64,000 bases of DNA, taken from contig NZ_PSXX01000010.1 in the NCBI RefSeq assembly GCF_002931055.1, positions 96,407-160,406 on the forward strand, given 5' to 3'. This document shows positions 1 through 8,559 of the stretch, piece by piece; the stretch's first letter is position 1; the number at the start of each line of letters is the position of its first letter. Source of the stretch: Pseudoclavibacter sp. AY1H1 (lineage in GTDB: Bacteria; Actinomycetota; Actinomycetes; Actinomycetales; Microbacteriaceae). Made by a program: the position numbers and the translations under genes. Under the pieces are notes generated by a model. That model was not told where the DNA came from. It did not search any database and saw nothing but the letters and a program-made list of their open reading frames with translations.

Positions 1-1161
1 GCCGCCGTCGCGTTCGTCTTCATGACGCACTTCGTCGAGCGCACCGGCGTCATCGATCGCCTCATCGCCATCCTCTCCTCGCTCTTCGGCAAGCTGCCGG
101 GCGGCCCCGCGATCGTCGACACGCTCGCATCCGGTGCCATGGGAGCCGTCGCGGGCGGCTCCAACACGGGCAACGCGGCCTCCTCCGGAGCGATCACCGG
201 TCCGTGGATGGTGCGCACCGGATGGAAGCGCTCGCGCGCCGCGACCGTCATCGCCGGCAACGCGGGCCTCGGCACCGCGCTTCCTCCGAGCGCGTCCATG
301 GTCATCATGATCGGATTCGCCGGCACGCTCGTGACGACCAGCGAGGTCTACCTGGCGCTGCTCGTCGCCGGCATCTACCAGTTCGTGTTCCGGATGGGCC
401 TCATCGGCTGGTTCGTGAAGCGCGACAAGATCACGGCAGCCTCGGGACCCGAGATCCTGCCGTGGCGCAGCGCGATGAAGCGCGGCGGAACGTCGACCCT
501 CATCTTCCTTGGCGCGATCATCCCGATCGCGATCTCGGTCGGGCCCCTCGCCGACGCCCTCAAGGCGTCGCCGGTGCTCTCCGAAGCCATGGGATCGATC
601 TCGCTCATCGTGTGGATCCCCGTCCTCATCATGTTCTTCGCCGCGCTCGTCGCCTGGAAGGACCTGCCGCGCTCGCCGCGCGGATGGTGGGAGCTCATCA
701 CGAGCGGGGCGCCGAAGTTCTACACGATCGTCGCGCTCCTCTTCTTCGCCGTCGTCGCGAGCGAGGTGCTCGCCGAGCTCGGCCTCGCGGAGGACGTCGA
801 CAACCTGCTGAGCGGCGTCGACATCCCGCTGTGGCTGCTCGTGACGTTCATCGGGCTGCTGATCGTGCTGGTCGCGGGCCCGCTGTCGTCGACGGCAACC
901 CTCACCGCCGTCGGTCAGGTGTCGCTGTTCACGCTCATCGCCGCGGGCATCGACCCGCTGCTCGCCGTCATCGCGATCCTCGTGTTCGCCTCGACGGAGG
1001 GCGCCTCCCCGCCCGCCTCCGGCGCCATCTTCGTCGCGAGCGGCCTCACGGGAGCCAAACCGGAGTCCACGTTCGTGCCGCTCATCATCTACTACGTCGT
1101 GCCGTTCTTCGCGCTCGGCGTCCTGATCGCGCTCGGGATCGTCCCGGTCCCCGGCGGATAG
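1..1161 (+). CDS. TRAP-type transporter large permease subunit, 5' truncated
   Basis: The frame is open to the window edge, so the start lies upstream and only the last 386 residues are seen. The protein is almost entirely hydrophobic helices. A Gly/Ser-rich loop (SGAMGAVAGGSNTGNAASSG), an 'MVRTGWKRSRA' stretch and a following 'GTALPPSASMVIM' segment are the pattern of the DctM/TRAP large-subunit family, which imports organic acids with a sodium or proton gradient and a periplasm-type binding protein. No binding protein or classical DctQ small subunit is visible here; any partner must lie upstream or be the small protein that follows 12 bp later. Substrate cannot be told. Family assignment is good, exact subclass (DctM versus fused 4TM/12TM) is not certain. 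Confidence 0.75.
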   Translation, partial: AAVAFVFMTHFVERTGVIDRLIAILSSLFGKLPGGPAIVDTLASGAMGAVAGGSNTGNAASSGAITGPWMVRTGWKRSRAATVIAGNAGLGTALPPSASMVIMIGFAGTLVTTSEVYLALLVAGIYQFVFRMGLIGWFVKRDKITAASGPEILPWRSAMKRGGTSTLIFLGAIIPIAISVGPLADALKASPVLSEAMGSISLIVWIPVLIMFFAALVAWKDLPRSPRGWWELITSGAPKFYTIVALLFFAVVASEVLAELGLAEDVDNLLSGVDIPLWLLVTFIGLLIVLVAGPLSSTATLTAVGQVSLFTLIAAGIDPLLAVIAILVFASTEGASPPASGAIFVASGLTGAKPESTFVPLIIYYVVPFFALGVLIALGIVPVPGG

Positions 1162-1173
1162 GAGTCTGAAATC

Positions 1174-1437
1174 ATGCGCACCTCACTGCACCGCATCCTG
1201 CATCCGCTCTTCGGCATCGCGATGATCGTCTTCCTGCTGCTGGCGTTCGTGCTCGTCTTCGCCCAGGTCATCGGGCTCATCTTCGCGCAGCCCTGGCTCA
1301 TCGAGGGAGCCTCGGAGACGCTCCTCCATCCGGCCATCATCTCGGCCATCGTCGTCGGCCTCATCGGCTACGCCCTCTTCAACTGCCTCCCGAAGGTGGA
1401 GAAGAAGGCCGAGCTGGAGGATGAGGACGAAGACTGA
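1174..1437 (+). CDS. small two-helix membrane protein downstream of the TRAP permease
   Basis: An 87-residue protein with two hydrophobic helices (about residues 14-38 and 50-70) and a very acidic C-terminal tail (EKKAELEDEDED). It starts at ATG after GGAG (1161-1164) and lies 12 bp behind the TRAP permease, so it is almost certainly in the same transcript. At 87 residues it is about half the length of a usual DctQ small subunit (four helices) and I see no DctQ motif. It may be an accessory subunit of the transporter, but that is inferred only from position. Confidence 0.7.
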   Translation: MRTSLHRILHPLFGIAMIVFLLLAFVLVFAQVIGLIFAQPWLIEGASETLLHPAIISAIVVGLIGYALFNCLPKVEKKAELEDEDED

Positions 1438-1516
1438 CCGGGTCGATCTCGACGCCCGCACCCCGGATCGCCGCGAGCGATCTCGGCGTGCGGGCGTCTC
1501 CCGTTAGGCTCGCGTG

Positions 1517-2602
1517 ATGGCGAACCGCAGCTATCTCTACGTTGTCGACGAGGTTCCGGGGCAGGGGGCTCCGCTCACTCGTGTCTCCGGGCTGTCGGAG
1601 TGGAACTGGGATGTGCCGCTCGTGCACGAGCTGCTCGTCTCGGGGTCTGGTCGGCTGGTGCCGTCGACGATCTGGGATGCGCCGGCGGCAGCGATCCTCG
1701 GCGACTACGACCAGGGCGTCGCCAACCTCGAGCGCCTCTTCGCTCGGCTCCCGCAGGACCAGGAGACGCAGCGGCAGATCGCCGAGGCGCGCAGCGTGCT
1801 GCGCGACCCCGCGAACCGTGGACGCTACCTGCTGCTCGAGGTCGCGGAGATCCACGTGCTCAGCGCCACGGACGACGAGAACCCGCACCCCGAGATGCTC
1901 CGGGAGGCGCAGGGGATGGTCTGCGACACCGAGCAGCACGTGGACGCGCTCATCCGCACAGCACTCGAGCTGCCGCCGGAGCGGCTGCAGGAGCTGACGG
2001 GCTCCGGGGCGTGGGCGAGCAACCTCTACTTCGAGCCGTCCGGAGAGCCGCAGCCGCCCGCCCAGGCGGCACCGGTCCAGGCGGCGCCGAATATCCCTGC
2101 GACGAGCCTGCCCTCCCAGAGCGCCCCGCCGACGAGCCCGAACGCACCGCAGTTCGCCCCGCCCACCGGTGCGTCGGCTTCGCCGGTCTTCCTGACGCGG
2201 CCGCTGGCGAACGGCGCGACACAGTGGAGCCTCGGGCTGATCGCGGTCATCCCGTTCCCGTTCGTGACCGCCATCACGGCAGGCATCGTGATGATCGCGG
2301 CCGGCCGGTCGCGCGCGCCCGCCACCGAGGCAGGCGAGCGAAACCGCACCAACGCCGCCAACTGGGGGCTCACCTACCTGCTCTCCTCGATCATCCTCAT
2401 CGCCCTGCACATCGCGTTCCTCTTCGTCCTCGACGACAACTACTCTGGGTCGTTCTTCCCCATCGGCATCCCCATCACGCTCTGGTTCGCCGTCTCCGTG
2501 ACGCACATCGTGTTCTCGATCGTGGGCAGCGTGAAGGCCTCGCGCGGCGTGGTGTTCGCCCCCATCGCGCTGCCGTTCTTCAGTCCGCGCCTGCGGGGCT
2601 GA
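1517..2602 (+). CDS. hypothetical protein: soluble DUF7822-like N-terminus, DUF4870-like membrane C-terminus
   Basis: A 361-residue protein. ATG at 1517 follows an in-frame GTG at 1514 and either could be used. The N-terminal half (about 1-170, starting MANRSYLYVVDE) is soluble, matches my memory of the DUF7822 group and is rich in Glu/Leu/Arg. A Pro/Ala-rich linker (about 175-225) leads to three or four hydrophobic helices (about 236-350), the layout of DUF4870-type membrane proteins. The stop codon sits inside the left arm of an intergenic palindrome. No enzymatic motif is visible and the role is unknown. Confidence 0.7.
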   Translation: MANRSYLYVVDEVPGQGAPLTRVSGLSEWNWDVPLVHELLVSGSGRLVPSTIWDAPAAAILGDYDQGVANLERLFARLPQDQETQRQIAEARSVLRDPANRGRYLLLEVAEIHVLSATDDENPHPEMLREAQGMVCDTEQHVDALIRTALELPPERLQELTGSGAWASNLYFEPSGEPQPPAQAAPVQAAPNIPATSLPSQSAPPTSPNAPQFAPPTGASASPVFLTRPLANGATQWSLGLIAVIPFPFVTAITAGIVMIAAGRSRAPATEAGERNRTNAANWGLTYLLSSIILIALHIAFLFVLDDNYSGSFFPIGIPITLWFAVSVTHIVFSIVGSVKASRGVVFAPIALPFFSPRLRG

Positions 2603-2678
2603 CCATCTTCAGTGCAGACTCGTCGCCTCTGGACGTCACTGGCGATTCAGGGGCCGATTCTGCACTCATGTTGGACAG
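2599..2678. repeat. imperfect palindrome, family A (shares arms with 14468-14546)
   Basis: Arms of about 24 bp (2599-2622 and 2655-2678) pair at about 19 positions, with the core AGTGCAGA matched exactly. The left arm includes the stop codon of the preceding gene. The outer arm sequence (CTGnCCAnCATnAGTGC) recurs in a second palindrome near 14.5 kb, so this is a dispersed element rather than only a local terminator, although it can fold as one. Confidence 0.6.
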
Positions 2679-2729
2679 GGGCCGCCGCGCCCGCCGCGTC
2701 TGATCTGCACCCTGCCAGTACAGGGGCGG

Positions 2730-3539
2730 ATGGGCGACAATGGCGGGGTGCCAACGCCGCAGCGGACAAACCCCGAAGCCGGGGTGCCGTCGCGCCTGCG
2801 CAACGCGGTGTTTCGGTCCGTCGCCGACCAGGGCAAGGCCGCGCTCGTCGAGCGTCGCTTGAGCGTCGCCATCAACCGCGGCGTTCTGCAAGCAGGGGAG
2901 CGCCTGCCCCCAGAGAGCGAGCTCGCCAAGTCGCTCGGGGTCTCGCCGGTCACCGTTCGCGAAGCGCTGGTCCTCCTGCGGCAACGCGGCCTCGTCACGA
3001 CGAAACGAGGACGCGGAGGCGGCAGCTTCGTCACCGCGGGCGCCGACCCTGCCTCACACGCCGCCGCCGAGCTCGCATCCATCTCCCGCACGGCGCTGCG
3101 TGACCTCGCCGCCCATTACTTCGCCGTCACCGCTGGCTGCCTCGAACTCGCAGCCTCCAGGGCTGCGCCGAGCGAGGTCGACGCGATCCGCGCCCGGCTC
3201 ACGGCGTTCGGCGACGCCGCGATCTCCGGGCGGCAGGCTCAGCCGACGCCCGCGCTGTGGCGACACGTCGCCGACGACATCGTCGTCGAACTGTGCGCAC
3301 TCGGGCAGTCGGTGCGGCTCACCAAGGAGCAGATGCGCGTGCAATCCGAGCTCTCCCCGCTGCTCGGGCTGCTCGCTGGGGACGACGCCGAGCGGGAGGC
3401 GCAGCGAGGCGAGATACTTGGACTCGTCGATGATGTCGCTCGGGGGGACACCGCTGGCGCGCGCGAGACTCTGCGCGCGACGGTGAGCGACGTCGTCGAA
3501 CGGCTCGAGGCAAAGCGCAGGTCGCTGCTCGAGCGGTAG
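2730..3539 (+). CDS. GntR family (FadR subfamily) transcriptional regulator
   Basis: A 269-residue regulator. A GntR winged helix occupies about residues 40-105, with GERLPPESELAKSLGVSPVTV as the recognisable helix-turn-helix start and the wing RGRGGGSF. The remaining 160 residues are helical as in the FCD ligand-binding domain. ATG 2730 is preceded by AGGGG; a GTG at 2748 is an alternative that would trim six residues. A soluble Cache-domain protein lies 0.7 kb downstream on the same strand, a pairing that suggests a shared small-molecule signal. Target genes are not evident: the TRAP permease is 1.1 kb upstream and separated by a palindrome. Confidence 0.88.
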   Translation: MGDNGGVPTPQRTNPEAGVPSRLRNAVFRSVADQGKAALVERRLSVAINRGVLQAGERLPPESELAKSLGVSPVTVREALVLLRQRGLVTTKRGRGGGSFVTAGADPASHAAAELASISRTALRDLAAHYFAVTAGCLELAASRAAPSEVDAIRARLTAFGDAAISGRQAQPTPALWRHVADDIVVELCALGQSVRLTKEQMRVQSELSPLLGLLAGDDAEREAQRGEILGLVDDVARGDTAGARETLRATVSDVVERLEAKRRSLLER

Positions 3540-3600
3540 GCGCGCCGGCGCCGTGATGGTGCCGGGTGCCGGGGAACGACTATGGCTGGGGGGCCAACGT

Positions 3601-4104
3601 ATGCCGATCAACGACAACGAGGTGAGGATCGCCGCACTCGCGGGGCTGCCGAACTGGTCTTGGAGCGACTTCACGGAGAACGTGATGCAGACCACCAACC
3701 TCATGAGGCTGGAGCCGAACGGGTGGCTGGCGCTCATCGCCTACCTCGCCGGCCCCAGCTGGGTGTATCAGGAGCCGGCGCGGTACGACCCCGTCATCGA
3801 GACGGACGGCGGTGGCCAGCGTGTCGGCGGGCCAGCCGACGGCACCTTCTCAAGTGAGGAGGACATCAGCGGGATCCACGACGACATGGTCCAGTACCTC
3901 GCAGATGCTGGGGTGCCGGCGCCCCCGCGGGCGGTGCAGTGGATGCTGTGCCTCCCCGACGGGGTCACAGAACGAGACCTCGAGGGAGTGTGCCTCCGTG
4001 CGGCGCGGGACGTCGCACCCGACGACCACCGAAGGAACGCGCTCGAGGTGCACGCGGCGCTGCGGGTGCTGTTGAATGGTCGCATGTCGCCGCTCGCCTG
4101 GTGA
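3601..4104 (+). CDS. hypothetical protein, 167 aa
   Basis: I chose ATG 3601 because a run of Gs (GGGGGG, 3587-3592) sits at ribosome-binding distance; upstream in-frame GTG/ATG codons at 3553/3556 would add 16 poorly conserved-looking residues. The product is soluble, slightly acidic, Trp-rich (LPNWSWSDF, NGWLALIAYLAGPSW) and has no recognisable motif. It lies between the GntR regulator and the Cache protein on the same strand, so co-transcription is possible. Function unknown. Confidence 0.65.
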   Translation: MPINDNEVRIAALAGLPNWSWSDFTENVMQTTNLMRLEPNGWLALIAYLAGPSWVYQEPARYDPVIETDGGGQRVGGPADGTFSSEEDISGIHDDMVQYLADAGVPAPPRAVQWMLCLPDGVTERDLEGVCLRAARDVAPDDHRRNALEVHAALRVLLNGRMSPLAW

Positions 4105-4201
4105 CGCGGAACGGGCTCTCGCCGATCTTCGCCGGTCGACCCAGTGAAAGCGGCCCTCCGCTGTGTACCATCGGCCAACACCGAGGCAGAGGAGCCGCTC
4201 T

Positions 4202-4897
4202 ATGACGATCGACGCCACCGCGGTTCGACGCGGCCCAGCTGCGCTCCTCGACGACTACTTCCGATCGACACTCGACGTGCTCGAAACGCTCAGCCGCGAC
4301 CTCGGTGCCGTGCTCGGCGACCTCGAGTCGCGGGGCGAACTCAGCGACCGTCGCCTCGACGAGCTGGTCGAGCCGCTCGCGCTCGCGGTCTTCACTCGTA
4401 CCTGGCCGGCCGCGTTCGGGGCCGGATTCGTCGCATCTCTCGACCTTCGCGGCCCGTCCCGCGGCCACCTGTCCTGGTGGCAGGGCCCGATGCGCTCGCA
4501 GCTGCGGCTCGCAGCGCAGACGCCAAGCCGAGAGCACATCGACTACAGCGGATTCGAATGGTTCCGCGTGCCCCGGGAGACCGGCGAGGGTCATGTCGCG
4601 GGCCCGCACGTCGACTACCTGTGCAGCGACGAGTACACGCTCACCGTCAGCATGCCCGTCTGGAACGGGCGGCGATTCCTCGGCGTCGTCGCCATGGACC
4701 TCCTCGTCGACGACGTCGAACGAGAGCTGCTCCCGGCGCTGCGTGAGTTCGGCGACGTGAGCGTCGTGAACGCAGCCCAGCGCGTGCTCGCATCCACCGA
4801 ATCGCGGCTCGCGCCGGGAGATTCGGTGCGCGACCTCGACGGCTACGGGAGCACCGACTGCGCGATCGCCGGACTCCGCGTGCTCACCCGGGTCTAG
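4202..4897 (+). CDS. soluble Cache-domain protein
   Basis: A 231-residue protein starting at ATG 4202 behind AGAGGAG. The second half has the features of a Cache/PDC sensory domain: an aromatic WF segment (EWFRVP), then GPHVDYLCSDEYTLTVSMPV and the typical closing strand RRFLGVVAMDLLVDDVE. Such domains bind small ligands, usually outside the cell, but here there is no signal peptide and no membrane helix, so it should be cytosolic. It follows the GntR regulator at 2730 in the same direction. It may modulate that regulator or sense the same metabolite; this is inference from adjacency. Confidence 0.75.
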   Translation: MTIDATAVRRGPAALLDDYFRSTLDVLETLSRDLGAVLGDLESRGELSDRRLDELVEPLALAVFTRTWPAAFGAGFVASLDLRGPSRGHLSWWQGPMRSQLRLAAQTPSREHIDYSGFEWFRVPRETGEGHVAGPHVDYLCSDEYTLTVSMPVWNGRRFLGVVAMDLLVDDVERELLPALREFGDVSVVNAAQRVLASTESRLAPGDSVRDLDGYGSTDCAIAGLRVLTRV

Positions 4898-4914
4898 GCC
4901 TCGACGCGCGGGAC

Positions 4915-4938
4915 CTCGGGGCCGGTCGGAGTCCCGAG
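4915..4938. terminator. possible terminator hairpin
   Basis: CTCGGG (4915-4920) pairs with CCCGAG (4933-4938) just after the Cache gene stop and before the end of the convergent small gene at 4956. Short stem, no T-run, as is usual in high-GC actinobacteria. Confidence 0.4.
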
Positions 4939-4955
4939 TCCGGGTTCAGTCGATC

Positions 4956-5135
4956 TCAGTCGATCTCGGGCGGAGCTGGCGGCTGCAGCCGCTGCTGCGC
5001 ATCCGGGGTGCGCAGGTACTTGCGAAGGGCTTTGATGGCGAGGATCAGTGCCCAGATGGTGAGGACCAGGATCGCAAGGATGACCGCGAAGTAGGCGACC
5101 ATCACGACGGTGTGCATTGGGTTGAGTCCGATCAT
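4956..5135 (-). CDS. small single-pass membrane protein, 59 aa
   Basis: A 59-residue protein with one hydrophobic helix (about residues 9-33: VVMVAYFAVILAILVLTIW) followed by a basic stretch (KALRKYLR) and a Pro/Gln tail. I placed the start at ATG 5135 rather than further upstream because the extension would be Arg/Pro-rich and uncharacteristic. The gene is convergent to the Cache gene and divergent from the VOC gene. Topology would be N-out/C-in by the positive-inside rule. No function can be proposed. Confidence 0.6.
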   Translation of the reverse strand: MIGLNPMHTVVMVAYFAVILAILVLTIWALILAIKALRKYLRTPDAQQRLQPPAPPEID

Positions 5136-5257
5136 CGATCGACGGTACGTCGCGAGACTGGGCGTCGGGTCAGTGGAAGCGGGCGGCGGATGCGGGTCAC
5201 GCCGTAGCTCGGCGACACGACGGGAACATGGCTGCATCGACGTGCGACGATGCGGAC

Positions 5258-5704
5258 ATGAGTGCTCTCGCCCCATCCGAGTATCTGCCCGACCTCGTAC
5301 CCGAGCTGCTCGTCACCGACGTCCGAATCAGCCTTGCGTTCTGGGTCGATGGATGCGGTTTCGAGGTGAAGTATGACCGACCCGAGGAGGGGTTCGCGTA
5401 TCTGACCCGTGGCAACGCTCATCTCATGCTCGAACAGCGCGGCGTCGGCCGGAACTGGGTAACCGGGCCGCTCGAGCCGCCGCTCGGGAGGGGCATCAAC
5501 TTCCAGATCTCCGTGGCCGATGCTGACGAGGTCGCGGCGGCTGTCCTCGCGACCGGTCGGGAGCTCTTCATGCCGCCGGAAACGAAGTGGTACCGGGTGG
5601 GTGGGGACGAAGTCGGGGTCCGCCAATTCCTTGTGACGGACCCCGACGGGTACTTGATCCGCTTCCAGGCGAGCCTGGGGCGGGGAGCTGCCGCTAGCTC
5701 GTGA
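5258..5704 (+). CDS. VOC superfamily protein (glyoxalase/bleomycin-resistance fold)
   Basis: A 148-residue single-domain VOC protein. It has the paired beta-alpha-beta-beta-beta layout: LVPELLVTDVRISLAFWVDGCGFEV in the first half and NFQISVADADEVAAAV then FLVTDPDGYLIRFQ in the second. The LVTDPDGY(L)IRF ending is typical of bleomycin-resistance/dioxygenase-like members. Candidate metal ligands include Glu in the first module and the final region, but I cannot assign them firmly. Start ATG 5258 fits the fold better than the in-frame ATG at 5228. Its end overlaps the convergent gene at 5694 by 11 bp. Substrate unknown. Confidence 0.85.
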   Translation: MSALAPSEYLPDLVPELLVTDVRISLAFWVDGCGFEVKYDRPEEGFAYLTRGNAHLMLEQRGVGRNWVTGPLEPPLGRGINFQISVADADEVAAAVLATGRELFMPPETKWYRVGGDEVGVRQFLVTDPDGYLIRFQASLGRGAAASS

Positions 5705-6077
5705 CGGCTGACGTCTGGCGGCTGCGGCGGGCGGCGATGAACGAGCGCACGCCGGCGGTGATGAGGGCGACGAGCAGGACCAGCATGACGGTGCTGCTGA
5801 TGACCGCGCCGGGGCGCTCGGCGGTGCCGGCGAAGAGGTCTCCCAGCTGGGCGACGTTCATGAGCGACCCGAGCGCGCCGAGGAGCGCGACGGCGAGCGC
5901 GCCGTGGATGGCGTGCTTGCGGAGCTTCGGGTTGCGGGCGATGAGGCCGGCGATGACGAGCAGGAGGCCGACGGCGGCCGGGATGAGGGCCGTGAGGCTG
6001 CCGGTGTCGCTGACGAAGTAGGCGACCGCGCCCGTCACGACGAGGGCGGCACCGATGAGGATGGTGAGGAGAGGCAT
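5694..6077 (-). CDS. hypothetical integral membrane protein, four helices
   Basis: A 127-residue protein with about four transmembrane helices (residues 4-22, 29-47, 57-75, 92-112) joined by short loops and ending in a basic tail (AARRSRQTS). It is convergent to the VOC gene with an 11-bp overlap at the 3' ends. No conserved motif is recognisable. Confidence 0.7.
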   Translation of the reverse strand: MPLLTILIGAALVVTGAVAYFVSDTGSLTALIPAAVGLLLVIAGLIARNPKLRKHAIHGALAVALLGALGSLMNVAQLGDLFAGTAERPGAVISSTVMLVLLVALITAGVRSFIAARRSRQTSAVTS

Positions 6078-6252
6078 GCGGGATGGGATCCAATCTCGCG
6101 GTAGGCCAGCAGCGTCCTCGGCGGACCGCTTCGCGCGGGCTCAGCCCTGGCGCGCGACGGCCGGCGACGGAAGCGTCGCTGGTCGTTGGTGTCTGGTGGC
6201 CCCAACTTTACCAGCTGGTCGGTTCCGGTCTCCGGTCGCTCGGTGCGCCGGT

Positions 6253-6510
6253 TCAGCTGCGGACTGCGCCCTCGATGGCGTCGCGCCCGGCCTCGCGCGT
6301 GGCGAAGGCGCCGAGGAAGGTGCCCTGCCCGTCGTGTGCGCGAAACTCTCCGTGCACGAGCTCCACGAACCCGGCGAAGTCGTCGCCGGAGGCCGTCTCC
6401 CGCATCGCGACCCAGAGTCCGTTCGCGGGGGAGAGCCAGCGGAGCTGTCGAGGAGCGGAATCGACGACCGCTCGGGTCGTGGACTCGCGGGGGATCTCGA
6501 GCAGGCTCAT
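6253..6510 (-). CDS. hypothetical protein, 85 aa, behind an iron-box-like site
   Basis: An 85-residue soluble protein starting at ATG 6510 with a good AAGGAA ribosome site. Its body reads like a small alpha/beta domain (LRWLSPANGLWVAM, FVELVHGEFRAH, LGAFATREAGRDAIEGA), possibly two antiparallel strands and a helix. The family is not recognised. The upstream region holds a DtxR/IdeR-like sequence at 6546-6564, so expression may depend on iron. Confidence 0.6.
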   Translation of the reverse strand: MSLLEIPRESTTRAVVDSAPRQLRWLSPANGLWVAMRETASGDDFAGFVELVHGEFRAHDGQGTFLGAFATREAGRDAIEGAVRS

Positions 6511-6545
6511 GGGGTTCCTTGGTTCAAGAGTGGATGATCGAATAG

Positions 6546-6564
6546 TTAGGTTAGCTAGCTAATC
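6546..6564. promoter_or_regulatory. DtxR/IdeR-like iron box candidate
   Basis: The first ten bases TTAGGTTAGC are identical to the left half of the DtxR/IdeR consensus; the right half (CTAATC) is degenerate and shifted. The core TTAGCTAGCTAA is a perfect 12-bp palindrome. It lies 36 bp upstream of the start at 6510. Confidence 0.4.
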
Positions 6565-6607
6565 CTGAGAGTCGCCACAGGGTTCGCTGGACGCGGTGCT
6601 GCTCGGG

Positions 6608-7408
6608 TCAGCCCAGTGCATCCGGAGACTCGGGGAGCGTCTGGCCGCCGTCGACGACGATCGTCTGACCCGTGATGTACCCCGCCTCGCGGCTCGCGAG
6701 AAACGCCGCGGCGTAGCCGATCTCCTCGGCTCGGCCCAGTCTCCGCAGCGGGACGGCGGAGGTCATCGACGCGAGGTAGTCCGCGCCCATCTCGTCGAGC
6801 CCCGCGGATTCGACGTTGCCCGGCAGCACCGCGTTCACGGTGATGGCGTGCTTCGCGAGCTCGATCGCGGCGGTGCGCATGAAGCCCAGCTGCGCGGCCT
6901 TGGAGGCCCCGTAGTGCGACCAGCCCGGGTAGCCGGTCGTCGGGCCCGTGATGGATGAGGTCAGCACGACACGACCGCGGCCTGATTCCTGCAGGGCGGG
7001 CAGGCAGGCCTGCACGGCGTAGATGGTGCCCTTCACGTTCGTGTCGAGCACCTCGTCGAGCTGTGCCGGCGTCATCGTCGCGAGGTCCGCCTGCGGGAAG
7101 ATCCCCGCGTTGGCGCAGAGCACGTCGATGCCGCCGAACGCCGCCGCGGTCGACGCCGCAAGCGCGCGGCACGACTCGGGGTCGGTGACGTCGACCGTGA
7201 ACCCCGAGATCTGAGCTCGAGTGTCCGCGTCGGCGACGAGCGAGAGCGCGGCGACGGCCGTATCCACCCCCGCCTGCGAGCGACCAGCGACGGCGACCCG
7301 TGCGCCCGCCTGCGCGAACACGCTGGCGATGCCGAAGCCGATGCCCTTCGTGCCGCCGGTGACGACGACGCGAGTGTCGGAGAGGTCGAACAAGGGAGCA
7401 GCTGGCAT
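6608..7408 (-). CDS. SDR family NAD(P)-dependent oxidoreductase (FabG-like)
   Basis: A 266-residue classical short-chain dehydrogenase. The nucleotide-binding motif TGGTKGIG (17-24), the NAG motif (CANAGIF), the catalytic Ser in LTSSITG, the Tyr-Lys pair in YGASK and the C-terminal ITGQTIVVDGG are all present, so it should be active. The sequence most resembles 3-oxoacyl-ACP reductase-type and sugar/polyol dehydrogenases; the true substrate is unknown. It lies 139 bp downstream of the aldo/keto reductase on the same strand and may share its transcript, although a hairpin lies between them. ATG 7408 is preceded by AAAGG. Confidence 0.88.
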   Translation of the reverse strand: MPAAPLFDLSDTRVVVTGGTKGIGFGIASVFAQAGARVAVAGRSQAGVDTAVAALSLVADADTRAQISGFTVDVTDPESCRALAASTAAAFGGIDVLCANAGIFPQADLATMTPAQLDEVLDTNVKGTIYAVQACLPALQESGRGRVVLTSSITGPTTGYPGWSHYGASKAAQLGFMRTAAIELAKHAITVNAVLPGNVESAGLDEMGADYLASMTSAVPLRRLGRAEEIGYAAAFLASREAGYITGQTIVVDGGQTLPESPDALG

Positions 7409-7546
7409 GGTGCGCCTTTCGCGAATGGGGTGGATGCGCCCATTCCATCGCCCCGGAAGGGCGCGATGCCCCTCCGGAAACCTGCCTGCGACCGCTCTTA
7501 ACGCAGTGTTTACGCCCGCCGCTCGATCACCGCCAGGGGCGTCGGG

Positions 7547-8515
7547 TCACCACCAGAATGGAGGCTGGGTCACGTACGGCGCCTCGAGTCGCGCGACCTC
7601 GTCCTCGGTGAGCGTCAGCTCGAGGGCCGCGACGGCGTCATCGAGGTGCTTCGCCTTGGTCGCCCCGACGATGGGCGCTGCGACCGTCGGGTTGCGCAGC
7701 ACCCACGCCAGTGCGACTCGTGCCATCGGGACCTCGCGCTCGGTCGCGATCTGCTCGACGACGTCGATGATGGGGCCGTCGGCATCGGCATCGAACGCCT
7801 TCGCGACCGAGTCGAGCTCGGCGCGTGCCGTCAATTCGCCGCGCGGCCGGGTCAGGCGCCCCTTGCCGTTCGGCGAGTACGGGACGAGGCCGACGCCCAT
7901 GTCGGCGCACATGGGGATCATCTCCCGCTCCTCCTCGCGCTTCAGCAGGTTGTACTGGTCCTGCATGGCGACGAACGGGGTCCATCCGCCTACCACGGCG
8001 GCCTGCTGCAGCTTCGCGAACTGCCACGCGTGCATCGACGATGCGCCGAGATAGCGCACCTTGCCGGCACGCACGAGGTCGTCGAGCGCCTGCATGGTCT
8101 CCTCGACGGGGGTGCTGTCGTCGAAGCGGTGGATGTAGAGCACATCGATGTGGTCGGTGCCGAGTCGCTCGAGGGACGCGTTCGCCTGTTCGAGGACCGC
8201 CGTGCGGGACAGGCCGGAGCCGCCGGGGCCGTCGTGCATCTTGCCGGAGAGCTTCGTCGCGAGCACGATCTCCTCCCGACGGCTGAAGCGACGCATCGCG
8301 CGCCCGATGATCTCCTCGCTCGTGCCCTGCTGGTACACGTTCGCCGTGTCCCAGAAGGTGATGCCGAGCTCGACCGCCTGGCGGAGCAGCGGTGCTGCCG
8401 CGTCGTCGTCGAGGGTCCAGCTGTGCAGGCCGCGCTCCGGGTCGCCGAAGCTCATGCAGCCGAGTGCGAGGCGGCTGACGCGGAGGCCGGTGCGGCCGAG
8501 GTTCGTGTACTCCAT
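7547..8515 (-). CDS. aldo/keto reductase
   Basis: A 322-residue (alpha/beta)8 NADPH-dependent oxidoreductase. The catalytic tetrad is visible: Asp56 in FWDTANVY, Tyr61, Lys88 in LATK and His129 in YIHRFD. The cofactor-site region reads AAPIVGATKAKHLDDA. It belongs to the YdjG/Gcy-like, Tas-related group often annotated as NADP-dependent aryl-alcohol dehydrogenase. It precedes the SDR gene in the same direction, so the two could act in sequence on one carbonyl or alcohol. Its start abuts a low-complexity repeat region. Confidence 0.88.
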   Translation of the reverse strand: MEYTNLGRTGLRVSRLALGCMSFGDPERGLHSWTLDDDAAAPLLRQAVELGITFWDTANVYQQGTSEEIIGRAMRRFSRREEIVLATKLSGKMHDGPGGSGLSRTAVLEQANASLERLGTDHIDVLYIHRFDDSTPVEETMQALDDLVRAGKVRYLGASSMHAWQFAKLQQAAVVGGWTPFVAMQDQYNLLKREEEREMIPMCADMGVGLVPYSPNGKGRLTRPRGELTARAELDSVAKAFDADADGPIIDVVEQIATEREVPMARVALAWVLRNPTVAAPIVGATKAKHLDDAVAALELTLTEDEVARLEAPYVTQPPFWW

Positions 8516-8559
8516 GCCAGGAGCGTATGTCGCACCACCGACACCAGGGAGGCCCTGGC

